Translations under genes and position numbers: made by a program
Notes under the pieces: generated by a model
Told to the model about the DNA's origin: nothing
Databases searched by the model: none
What the model saw: the letters and a program-made list of their open reading frames with translations, nothing else
From: Onthophagus taurus
Lineage: Eukaryota > Arthropoda > Insecta > Coleoptera > Scarabaeidae
Assembly: GCF_036711975.1 (NCBI RefSeq)
Contig: NC_091968.1
Span: 7,626,001 to 7,690,000 of the forward strand
Reading direction: 5' to 3'
DNA: 64,000 bases
In this document: positions 22,441-35,300 of the stretch, in pieces
How the letters are laid out: each line of letters starts with the position of its first letter
Numbering within the stretch: the first letter of the stretch is position 1

Positions 22441-23139
22441 GATTTAGCCGAGGTCATTTGCATCCGAGGCGCTATAATGCACTTCTGGATTGATATGATA
22501 TTAAATATATTTGTGTTCTTTGTCAAGGTTTCTAACATCTTCATCGTATCAATCCGAAATCATCATCTGTGAATAGAATCTGTGGTATTACCTAGGTCTT
22601 TGTAGATTTATACAAATTCCAGAATACTTTTTATTCAATCAAAACAATTTAGCGAATTTTGTTTGTTTATAAATAGATACCCAATTAATGCCTTTGAAAA
22701 AACTTATTATAAACTTTTTGATACAAATAAAAAATAATTTATATTATATTTTTTCTTCCGAATTATTTTTCATAAACTTTTTTCTTCACCCTTAAATAGC
22801 AAAATGAAAACAACCTGGATGACAAAGTCTGAGAATAGACAAAGTCTTCCTCGTTCCTCTTTAACCGTCGGTCGCTTCAAACCCGCAGATTTATACGGAA
22901 GGCAAAAGGAGAAAATACAAAGGTGCGATCCGATCTCTCAATTGTCGGGTCTGGTTGTAGCTACCACCGTCGTCGTAGTTGTCGCCGTTGAGCTGTTGTT
23001 GCATCCCTCCTTCGGGTTCTTCGGGTCTCTCCTTTGGAACTAGATCAGGCGACGGCAGCAGCAACAGCAGCCAAACGCCCGCAGTCCCGAAGACCTCGGC
23101 CTTCTCGTTTAGTGATTGGCGGTCTGCGATACCGGGAAC
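22441..23139 (+). promoter_or_regulatory. Kal1 upstream region and 5' leader
   Basis: No gene up to 22800. From about 22860 to 23139 base composition shifts to GC-rich with CpG and GCAGCAACAGCAGC-type repeats, directly before the Kal1 ATG. This looks like promoter plus 5' UTR. I see no clear TATA or initiator, so the transcription start is not placed. Confidence 0.4.
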
Positions 23140-23313
23140 ATGACGCGAAAGAAGTGCTCCTCATCATCACCACTCCCGATTCTCTTCGTCGTCGTCGTCT
23201 TCATCCTCATTAAATTATCTTCCGCTAAGTGCCGTTTCAAGGAAGGACAACCAGATTCTATTTTATTAGCTACTTGTGAAGCTCGATGTCTTCATCAGGA
23301 CGATAAAGATATG
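23140..23313 (+). CDS. Kal1: Kal1 exon 1: signal peptide and start of Cys-rich box
   Basis: ATG at 23140 ([10 protein letters not shown]); the donor ATG/GTAATT follows 23313. An in-frame upstream TTG is not used as a start here. The mature part begins near [10 protein letters not shown]. Confidence 0.9.
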
Positions 23314-26300
23314 GTAATTTTATTCTTCTCTATTTTGTTTTATTTTTTTTTGTGATGTTTTATTTACAAATTCTCGTTTTGTGTCTAATGAAAGATAGTC
23401 ATATAGAGAGATAGAAACTCTTCCTGGTATAGGTAAACACAGTTACACGATGAATCACAGAGTCGTCGCCGAGAGAACGAGGATTATGGCAAAAAGCCGA
23501 CAATCCGAAAGGAGTCGAGGAGAGATAGTAGATCCTTTTAACTAAAGCCGAGGAACACCTCTATCTTCTGATCGATCCGCCGGCTTTTTGTCTTTAAAAT
23601 CCTTGGTAAATGATGGCCGAGCCCAAGCAACTCTTAAGATTAATCTTTTTAAATATCCTTGTTATTTCCACTGTTTAATTGATCTTTTCTTCTATTTTGT
23701 GTAGTGTCAAAAACTTTGCGTAAGAAGAGGTTTAACAAAACCGGGATCTTGTCCACGCGATATCCAGTATAACTCCAATTTAACTTTATCGCCGTTTTCG
23801 GCAGTTTGCGTGGATACTTGTTCCAAGGATTCGCAGTGTCCGGGGATTTTGAAATGTTGCAGGCACGATTGCGGGGTTTCTTGTCAACACCCACTTAATC
23901 TTCATAACGCAACAGGTATTAAAATATTATATTTAATGATTTTGTTTATTATTAATTTTGAAACGCAAAAAGTTTTGTTTCTGTTTAGTTCAGACACGTG
24001 CTTAACACGTAAACCAACCCACATGTTTTATGTTTACAATAGTACTATTTACAATAGAACCATTTATAATACCCTGGCTAAGCGCATTTATAATAGTTAT
24101 GTTACGCCATCGTTGTTGGTCTCTCTTTTACTTTTTTTTGTTTCTTTAAAGGTTCGCTTTTCTCTCTTTCTTTCTTCTTTCCGTTGGTGGGTTTATTCTG
24201 TCGGTCGGTGTGCGATTGTGTGTGTTGTGTACGAGAGTAAATAAAAGATCGGGCTGGAGCGGTAGGGCCTCGAGTTGCAGTAATTTCAAAAATGCCATTA
24301 CGCGATTTGCGCGTCAAACCATAAAACGCCGTTTGATATTTATTGCGGCATTGTTGCGATTCTGGGAAGTCTCTGGATTGCCCGCGTACGTGTGTGTATA
24401 TGTGGTTGGAATGATCTTGGGGTTTATAACTTTTTTTTGTATGATGGGATGGGTTTGATGGTAATAGCACAGTATAAATAACAGACAGTACTCTCACTCG
24501 GTTTGGCGGGAAGATATGCGCAGCCCTCATTACGCAGGCGAGCGGCCATTACGCTGGTTTAAATCTTGCTAATCGCCAGTGTGTCTGTGAGGTTTGTTTT
24601 TGTGCAGAGCCGTAACGACAAGTGTAAAGATTAAAATAAAATATCAAATATTATAAATAATGACGTTATTACTTATATAATATATAACTCAATAACTAAT
24701 GTTTTTATCAGTTCAGAAATTTAATTGCGAATAACTTTTTTAATTTAATATTTTCGACGTTTTAAATATTTTTAATGCGGACCTGTTGTGTTTTATGCCA
24801 GAATAATGGCTTCGAGGTCATTGAAAATCAATTCGCCACATCAAACGTGCCGCCACTGAGTGAGAGTACTGTCTGTTATATATACTGTGGTAATAGTAAA
24901 GGTTATCTTTGATGCTACCATTTTCTTTTTATCTGAAACTAAAAAAGGTTTTAGATAGTGATGGAATGGATAGTGATTTTGGATACCCTTCGGTCGGATA
25001 TCCGGTTATCCGGCATATCTATCCAGCCATTATGATTATAATTTCTGAAGTGATACCCTATATTGCCACATTATTGCGATATTTGAATAAAAATGAAATT
25101 AATAAGAAAGCTGATAAGATATATCAACTTATTTGGATCCAAGATACAACATGAACTTTTTTGATGCTGATTTAACTAACGAAGCAACTCTAAAAAGAGG
25201 ATACTTTAATTAATAATTGGCGATATATCCACAAGGATCCTTCAAGAAATTAATTTTATAGCAAGTTATCGATGAAAATTGCAACATCACAAATTTTATC
25301 AAAACTTCAAATATTGTTTTCTCAAAAACTAAAAGTTATTTTTCAAAACGTGTTCGTTCATTGCAAAGAAGACACTTCTATTAACATTTCGGGAAATTTT
25401 CATACTCATATTCCAAGAAATCGATTTTATACGAATTTTTTAAACTTAATCGGCGCAAATTGCAAAATTCGAAAAAATGTCGATTATTTCAAAATTTATT
25501 TCTCAAGAACTAAAAGTGATTTTTCAAACCGGTTTTTTGCATTAAAAAGAGGTTACTTTAATGAATAATTGGTGATATTTCCACAACGATCCTTCAAGAA
25601 ATAAATTTTATAGCGAATTTTGAATGTTATTGAAGAAAATTGCAACATCGAAAATTTTATCAAAACATCAAATATTGTTTTCTCAAAAACTAAAAGTTAT
25701 TTTTCAAAACGGGTTGGTTCATTGGAGAGAGGACACTTTTATTAACATTTTGGGATATTTTCATACTCATATTCCAAGAAATCGATTTTACGCGAATTTT
25801 TAAAAGTTAATGGGCGAAAATTGCAAAATTGGAAACAATTGTCGATGATTTCAAAAATTTATTTCTCAAAAACTAAAAGCGATTTTTCAAAACCGCTTGT
25901 TGCATTAAAATGAGGATACTTTAATGAATAATGAGTGATATTTCCACAAGGATCCTTCAAGAAATGAATTCTATAGCGAATTTTGAAAATTATCGATGAA
26001 AATTGCAACATCGAAAATTTTTACACAACTTAAATATTGTTTTCTCAAAAACTAAAAGTTATTTTTCAAAACGTGTTAGTTCATTGGAAAGAGGACACTT
26101 TTATTAATATTTTGGAAAATCTTCATACTCATATTCCAAGAAATCGATTTTATACGAGTTTTTAAAACTTAATCGGCGAAAACTGCAAAATTTGAAAAAA
26201 TTTTCGATTATTTCAAAAATGTATTTCTCAAGAACTAAAAGTGATGTTCAAAATGGCTGTTTGCCTTAAAAAGAGGATATTTTAATTAATAATTGGTGAT

Positions 26301-29300
26301 ATTTCCACAAGAATTCCTCAAGAAATGAATTTTATAGCGAATTTGGAATGTTATCGATGAAAATTGCAACATCGAAAATTTTATCAAAACTTCAAATATT
26401 GCTTTCTCAAAAACTATAAGTAATTTTAAAAAACGTGGTGGTTCATTGGAAAGAGGACACCTTTATTAACATTTTGGGAAATTGTCATACTCATATTCCA
26501 AGAAATCGATTTTATACGAATTTTTAAATCTTAATCGGCGAAAATTGCAAAATTCGAAAAAATTGTCGATCATTTCGAAAATTTATTTCTCAAAAACTAA
26601 AAGCGATTCTTCAAAACGGCTTGTTGTATTAAAAAGAGGATACTATAATGAATAAATGGTGATATTTCCACAAGGATCCTTCAAGAAATAAATTTTATAG
26701 GGAATTTTGAATGTTATAGATGAAAATTGCAACATCGGAAATTTTATCAAGACTTCACGCTTTCTCAAAAACTACAAGTAATTTTTAAAAACGTGATGGT
26801 TCATTGAAAAGAGGACACTTTTATTAACATTTTGGGAAATTTTCATACTCATATTCCAAGGAATCGATTTTATACGAATTTTTAAAACTTAATCGGCGAA
26901 AATTGCAAAATTCGAAAAAATTGTCGATTATTTCAAAAATTTATTACTCAAGAACTAAAAGTGATTTTTCAAAACGGCTTTTTGCATTAAAAAGAGGATA
27001 TTTTAATTAATAATTGGTGATATTTCCACAAGGATCCTTCAAGAAATTAATTTTATAGCGAATTTTGAAAATTATTGATGAAAGTTGCAACATCGAAAAT
27101 TTTTACAAAACTTCAAATATTGTTTTCTCAAAAACTACAAGTAATTTTTAAAAACGTGATGGTTCATTGGAAAGAGGACACTTTTATTAACATTTTGGAA
27201 AATTTTCATACTCATTTTCCAAGAAATCGATTTTATACGAATTTTTAAAACTTAATCGGCGAAAATTGCAAAATTCGAAAAAATTGTCGATTATTTCAAA
27301 AATTTATTACTCAAGAACTAAAAGTGATTTTTCAAAACGGCTTTTTGCATTAAAAAGAGGATATTTTAATTAATAATTGGCGATATTTCCACAAGGATCC
27401 TTCAAGAAATTAATTTTATAGCGAATTTTGAAAATTATCGACGAAAATTGCAACATCGAAAATTTTACAAAACTTCAAATATTGTTTTCTCAAAAACTAC
27501 AAGTAATTTTTAAAAACGTAATTATTCATTGGAAAGAGGACAGTTCTATTAAAATTTTGGGAAATTTTTATACTCATATTCCAAGAAATCGATTTTATAC
27601 GAATTTTTAAACCTTAACCGGCGAAAATTGCAAAATTCGAAAAAATTGTCAATTATTTCAAAAATTTTTTTCTCAAGAACTAAAGGTGATTTTTCAAAAC
27701 GGCTTGTTGCATTAAAAAGAGGATATTGTAATTAATAATTGGTGATATTTCCACAAAGATCCCTCATGAAATGAATTTTATAGCGAATTTTGAAAATTAT
27801 CGATGAAAATTGCAACATCGAAATTTTTTACAAAACTTCAAATATTGTTTTCTCAAAAACTACAACTAATTTTTAAAAACGTGATGGTTCATTGCAAAGA
27901 GGACAGTTTTATTAAAATTTTGGGACATTTTTATACTCATATTCCAAGAAATCGATTTTATACGAATTTTTAAAACTTAATCGGCGAAAATTGCAAAATT
28001 CGAAAAAATTTTCGATTATTTCAAAAATGTATTTCTCGAGAATTAAAAGTGTTTTTCAAAACGGCTTTTTATATTAATATGAGGATATTTTAATGAATAA
28101 TTGGTGATATTTCCACAAGGATCCTTCAAGAAATGAATTTTATAGCGAATTTTGAAAATTATCGATGAAAATTGCAACATCGAAATTTTTTACAAAACTT
28201 CAAATATTGTTTTCTCAAAAACTACAAGTAATTTTTAAAAACGTGATGGTTCATTGGAAAGAGAACACTTTTATTAACATTTTGGGAAATTTTTATACTC
28301 ATATTCCAAGAAATCGATTTTATACGAATTTTTAAATCTTAATCGGCGAAAATTGCAAAATTCGAAAAATTGTCGGTCATTTCAAAAATTAATTTCTCAA
28401 GAACTAAAAGTGATTTTTTAAAACGGCTTTTTGCATTAAAAAGAGGATACTTTAATTAATAATTGGTGGTATTTCCACAAGGATCCTTCAAGAAATTAAT
28501 TTTATAGCGAATTTTGAAAATTATCGATGAAAATTGCAACATCGAAATTTTTTACAAAACGTCAAATATTGTTTTCTCAAAAACTGCAAGTAATTTTTTA
28601 AAACGTAATGCTTCATTGGAAAGAGGACACTTTTATTAACATTTTGAAAAAATTGTCGGTCATTTCAAAAATTAATTTCTCAAGAACTAAAAGTGATTTT
28701 TCAAAACGGCTTTTTACATTAAAAAGAGGATACTTTAATGAATATATATTTCCACAACGATCCTTCAAGAAATAAATTTTATAGCGAATTTACTTGCGAA
28801 CTAAATGAGCAATTATGAACCTCTCATTTACACCAAATAGTTGACCAAAATGTTGAGTATAATGGTAATAGATCGTCTAGTGTAAAAATCAAACATGGTG
28901 TTCCTCAAGGGTCTGTTCTTGGACCTCTCCTGTTTATTATGTATATTAATGATCTGCCTTACAACATTATTGAAGAGACATATTTATATGCTGATGATAC
29001 ATCCATCGTATTAAAGGACACTACAAAGGATAACTTAATGGCTAAATCACAAGAAGCAATATTGTCCACTCAAGAATGGTTCAGTAATAATCTGCTCAAA
29101 CTGAACAGTGAAAAAACAGAACATATAGTGTTGGAGACCACTCGACGTGGGAGGGAATCTACAACTGTAAAATTTCTGGGTATGCATCTAAACAGCGGAA
29201 TGACGTGGGAAGTGCACTTGAAGCATCTGAGGACTAGGCTGACTTCTGCTATCTTTACAATACGAAGACTAAAACAAGTAGCCATTCACCAGGCAGCCAG

Positions 29301-32300
29301 GTTGTCATACTTTGCATCATTTCACTCGGTGGCGTCGTATGGTGTTCTTTTCTGGGGCAGGGCATCTGATTTTTTGAGGATCTTCCGACTACAGAAGAGG
29401 GCATTGCGGGTGCTGTGTGGGCTGAGAACATACGAAAGTTGTAAGAACTACTTTAAATATGAGAATATACTTACCTTACCAAGCATATATATACTTATGG
29501 CATTGCTGCATGTTCATGATAACAGAGACAGTTTTCCCTCCAATGGTGGTACCCATAGCTATCTGACAAGATCACGACACCAATAAAAGGTACCGTACCA
29601 CAGAATTGCATCAACGCAAAAGTATGTGGATTACTGGGGTCCAAAACTCTATAACGTACTACCACCGCAGCTGACTGCGCTGTCTAGGCAACGGTTTAAA
29701 AGGAAAATAAAAGAATATTTGATGGAGAACGTTTTCTATTCGTGCGAGGAATATCTCACGACAGTTCAGTCTCACAATTTTAATGCGTAATGTGTAGTGT
29801 GCAGTGTGTAATTGTCATGAAATGTATATTTGTATTATTGATATTTCATTTCGTTTAATATGTATTCAATGACGTTTTGTAGTAATGGTTTATTACGATA
29901 ATAAAATATATTATTATTAGTTCTCATAATAATTTTGACACTCAGCTGAATCTATATTTTAGACTTCAAAGACTCTGTACTGCATTTAGTACAGTTTTGT
30001 GACTCCGAATATCTCTAGTAATGACATCCAATCGCATTTCATAGATTATAGATTCTTATCGTATCGTATCTGATGTTGGCCATGTTCTTCAATTCTGCGC
30101 AAATTTACTGTTTAGATTCCTGGCACAATATGCAGAGATGCTATAAGAGATTAAGATGCTTTTGCAACTAACTGAAAACGAAAAAAGATAACATTATTTT
30201 TATTTGTTCTTAACGGTATAATTCTTAATTATTGTTTCGCAAACAGATTAAAAGATAATCCGACTTAAAAGAGGCAAAAAATTGTGATACACAAACAAAA
30301 TTAAAAAATCAACAGGCGAAAGATATGTGTGACAAAAAAAAAGGATAATCTAAGAATAGTCATTGCTATTACAGTTTTAAGTGAGACAGTTTAATTATCC
30401 AGATGACGACGAAGACAATTTTAGATTGTAAATGAAGAAGTTGGTTGCTTAAATAAAACATCATCTTTTTATGTAATCCTTTTTTCATTTTTCTCGAAAA
30501 AAAGAAAAAAAATCAATTCCCAAGTAATTTCTGGTGTACTCGGAGGGATACGTCTATTAAGTAACGCTAATTGAAGGGCAGTCAGTACGAAAACTTGCAA
30601 ATTAAGCAATTAAGCTCTGCGTTCGCATCAAACCAATTGACGCCTTAACGGTTGCGGATGCCGAAGAAGTCGATGTAGCTCGTTCTCGATCGCTCCAACG
30701 GTGCACACCTCGTCGTCGAAACGAGAGATGTTCGGCGCGGAGGGGGCCCCGGTTTGGGGCCGCTCACCGAAACGTCTTAATAATTAACGAAATTACAGAG
30801 CGCGGGCCGCAATTTAAAACGGGGGGCACCGCTACATTTTAGCGGCGACCGATCCCCGGTTGTCGGGCCACTTTGTTACCGTCTCGTTACCCATTGAGGT
30901 CTTAATGCGGCCGGCTCTTTGGTGGTCCTCGCCGGGGCAAAAACTGGGTCATTATTTTGATATCTCGGCCTTCTACGCCAAGGAACGCTTAAAATCAATC
31001 AGTTACTGGCCCCAAGTTGACTCTATACCTGCCGGTTCCTTGGTTGGTTGGTTAGCCCCGCTACTACCTGAGAAAAGAGAAGATCGTCATCTCAACGATT
31101 GGAACACCACCACAAAGAAATTCCTTTTTCTTTGCGACAGACCCCCCGATCTTACTGATTTACAACGGCTGAAAATAATCACCTTTTAAATGACATTTTT
31201 AACTTGGAAGATAATCTTCTTTTTACTACTTTTATGGATAATTAAATACGCTTTATGGTGTTAAAGAAGTAGTTCCTTGAAAAAAACAATAAAAATTAAT
31301 TTATGATCAAAGTTACAAAATAACCATAAATCATTTACAAATTTCGGGTTATAAAGTTTAATCTTCCCGCCTTAATGACACTCAGAGAGATATCTTATCA
31401 TCTCTTACTATGTTAAGCACTAACAAGAAGTGCAATAAATGACACATAAAAGTCCTTCCTGAGTAATTGCTGAACATTGTATAACACAAAGATTCAAGAT
31501 CAATTTCTGACAAGATTTGTTTTGATCAATACAGTTGTACGAGATCTATATGACTTATTTTGCCTTGCAGTCTTTTTCTGAACGTAAGCGGATGTGTATG
31601 TTATGTATGATATTTTAGGTACAATCTGCAATTTTGTTCAACCAAAAGGTTGCTTCTGCTACAAATTTTGAAGGCAAATAGCAATTTTTATGGTTTTATG
31701 GTGCCACTTTGCAACCTTTACAATAAGAAGATATTTGAGACTCCACCATTCAAAGACAAAATATTTTGTAAAATGTTTGAATTAAAAGCTTACTTCCTAT
31801 CTTAGCCCAGTTCTTTAAGAATTTAACTTAAATTAGAAGAATAAAGCAAGAAGACGTTCAGAAGACGATTTGGGAAAATTAATAATTATTTTGATGAAAA
31901 AATTAATTTGAAAATGATTAAAAACAAGACCACAAAAGCAATGAATGAAAAAGCTGAAAAAAAAGAAATATAGATTCGATTTGGAGATATGAAAATGAAG
32001 AAATGAGAGGAAGAAACCCGAAGGAGGAGGGCTCCACATGCAACATTGTAAATGAAGGACGAAAGATTAATCGCCGAAAAGCACGCTTATTAAAATGTAT
32101 CAATATATTAACAAGATAAATTGCCGGTATTACGGGGACTGCGGTGACGGATCGCGGCGGGCGGCAGCTTCGGGGGTCCGCGGGAACCCGAGGAGACCGT
32201 GTTTACAAAGCCCGAAACGGGGGTCGGCCTCGAAAAGGGGCCGACGGTTTCGACGAAATCATTAAGCTCCAGAACCGTATTCAATTCAATTTACATTTAA

Positions 32301-35300
32301 ATCGTAAAAAAAACCTAAATAAATTAAAAAGACGTAAGATGGAAATTGTCGATAAGATATCAAAAGAATAATATTATCTATTTAATACGCCGCACGTCTC
32401 TCAAGACGGCTAAATTCAAATGATTCTAGTTCTAGTCACAGTGCTAAGTAGCGCTAGTTAACACTAGATATCACTATATTCATAGTTTCTATTGAACTAA
32501 TTACTTTCTAGGTCTAGTGTTAATTCTAGTTTTACACTAACACAATCACTAGAACTAACAAAAGACCTAGAACTAGAAACATTCGGATTTAGCCGAACGT
32601 CTTTCAAGACGGCTAAACCCGAATGATTCTAGTTTTAGGTCTTGTGTTAGTTCTAGTCACAGTGCTAACTAGCGCTAGTTAGCACTAGATATCACTACTT
32701 AATTATATTCTATATATAATTATTTCTATTGAACTAAAACTAGAACTAACACAAGACCGAGAACTAGAAACATTCAGGTTTAGTCATACGTCTCTGAAGA
32801 CGGCTAAATTTTAATGATTCTAGTTCTAGATCTTGTGTTAGTTCTAGTCACAGTGTTAAGTAGCGCTAGTTAACACTAGATATCACTATATTCATAGTTT
32901 CTATTGAACTAAAACTAGAACTAACGGTCTGAAGACGCACGGCATAACCGATACTTTCTAGGTCTAGTGTTAGTTCTAGTTTTACACTAACACAATCACT
33001 AGACCACTAACAAAAGACCTAAAACTAGAATCATTCGGGTTTAGCCGTCTTGAAAGACGTTCGGCTAAATCCGAATGTTTCTAGTTCTAGGTATAGTGTT
33101 AGTTCTAGTTTTACACTAACACAATCACTAGAACTAACAAAAGACCTAAAACTAGAATCATTCGGGTTTAGCCGTCTTGAAAGACGTTCGGCTAAATCCG
33201 AATGTTTCTAGTTCTAGGTGTTGTGTTAGTTCTAGTCACAGTGCTAACTAGCGCTAGTTAGCACTAGATATCACTACTTATATATATTCTATATATAATT
33301 ATTTCTATTGAACTAAAACTAGAACTAACACTAGACCGAGCACTAGAAACATTCAGGTTTAGCCGCACGTCTCTCAAGACGGCTAAACCAGAATGATTCT
33401 AATTTTAAGTTTTGTGTTAGTTCTAGTGGTAGTACTAGTGTAAAACTAGAACTAACACTAGACCTAGAAGTAAAACATTGATACTTTCTAGTTCTAGGTC
33501 TAGTGTTAGTTCTAGTTTTAATTGTTATGCAGCGCTAGATTGTCGTATATTTTTATTGAAGTATAAGTAGAATTAAACACTAGACGAACAACTAGCATCA
33601 TTCGGGTTATAGCTTGTTTGTATGTAACCCTCTCCACTACCGTTGATAATACCGGTAATATGCTTATTGGTCCTTATATGGGACCTTAGTCCCGATAGGT
33701 AGTGGGATTGCTTACTTTAGGTAGCGGAATAACGATTGCTGTCTTCCATTGCGAAGGAAAAACACCCTCTTTTAGGCATACGTTAACTATATGAGTAATA
33801 AACTGTAAAATATGACAGCCGCAAAGATTTAATGTGTCTATGCTAATATCATCTATACCGGTAGACTTCGATGTTATTGAACGTAATATTATTCCTATTT
33901 CATTAATATCCACATTTCTAAAGCGAAATTCAATTTTATCTTGAATATCAAATCATCTGGATTATCTAAGCCCGGCGCCGGCAGTAGCTTCGTTGTAGAC
34001 CGGCTACAAATACCCACCCTTCCCAGATCATTCCACAACTGCCTTGAGCTATTATTGTTTGATAAAGGACTCCATTGTTGACTTCGATCAGTAATGTTAA
34101 ATATAAAAAAATTAAAATTCTTAACATCCGAAATTATTATACCACGCAGCCGCTACTAATTGACGCAACAACCTGATGACGGAAACTTTTTCCGAAACCG
34201 GTAGTTGAGAACAAACAAATTTCATTCTTCGGAATTTTATCTTTTTTATGTTGAGCTATTATGACCAATATCCACCATCAAATTACTAAAGTAAGCTTTT
34301 TTCTCGGACCTTATCGTATTAGTTTTTAAATTTCTTAGACGTTTGTAATTTTGCCAATCTATATCACGTTTATAAAGCCTAAATTTAGTTTTTGCATTAT
34401 CCCGAAGCCTCATTCACAACTTTACATTTGCAGTGATCCAAGGAAGGTAGGGCTTAGTAAATTTTCTGATAATTAAAGGAGCATTTAGCAAGTTTAAAAT
34501 GGAATGTGTAAAAAAAGAAACCTTATCATCAATGTTAGGCATACGAAAAATAAAATGCAGGGAAAGGTCATACAAATCAAGCAAAAAAGAATCAATGTTA
34601 ATAGATGCCAACGCACGGTATGTTTTACGTAACATCACAGTATACCATGTTGTGATCACTGTAACTACAGTCAACAACATTGTCTATCACAAGAGACGGG
34701 TTCGTGGTTATTATCAGATCTATTAATGTAGATGAAATTCTCAATACGTTCAAAAGTTGTTGCAGATTGAAACTGGTCATCATTTTAGGTGATGCGTTTT
34801 TTATGCCGCTGAGTGTAGTTCTTTCCAAACAGATTTCATCTTCTGAAACCATTGTCGCCTAAACTAGTCGCCTACAAACAATATTTAATCTCCTATAAGT
34901 AGTGTTTATTCTCCAGCATGCAGCATTAAGTTCTACGAGTAAAGACGGCTAAACCCGAATGATAATAGTTCTAGGTCTTGTGTTAGTTCTAGTGATAGTG
35001 TAAAACTAGAGCTAACACTAGACGTAGAACTAGAAAGTATCGGGTTTAACCGTGCGTCTCAAGACTTCAGACAGCTTTTAGTTTAATAAAAATATATGCA
35101 ACAATCTAGCAATGAATAACTAAAACTAGTACTATTACTATGTAGAATGTAACTATGTAACATTACTAATAATGTCACTATGTAGAATTAACATTATACC
35201 TAGAACTAGACAGTTCCTAACTTATTTGGGTTTAGCCGCACTAGGTATAGTGTTAGTTCCAGTTTTACACTTGCACTATCATTAGAACTAACATTAGACC

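Noticed and set aside
23116-23139. Upstream extension of Kal1 exon 1 from a TTG
   Set aside because: The first ATG at 23140 gives a good signal peptide; non-ATG initiation is not needed.
25180-28790. Regular spaced repeats suggesting a CRISPR array
   Set aside because: Units are 362 bp with no short conserved repeat and unique spacers; the genome is clearly an intron-bearing animal. It is a satellite.
30860-31189. 109-residue frame in a GC-rich island
   Set aside because: Starts at a non-ATG codon, no recognisable domain, GC-rich DNA gives long chance frames.
32144-32371. 75-residue basic frame in the second GC-rich island
   Set aside because: No domain, no splice sites in phase with Kal1, unlikely to be coding.
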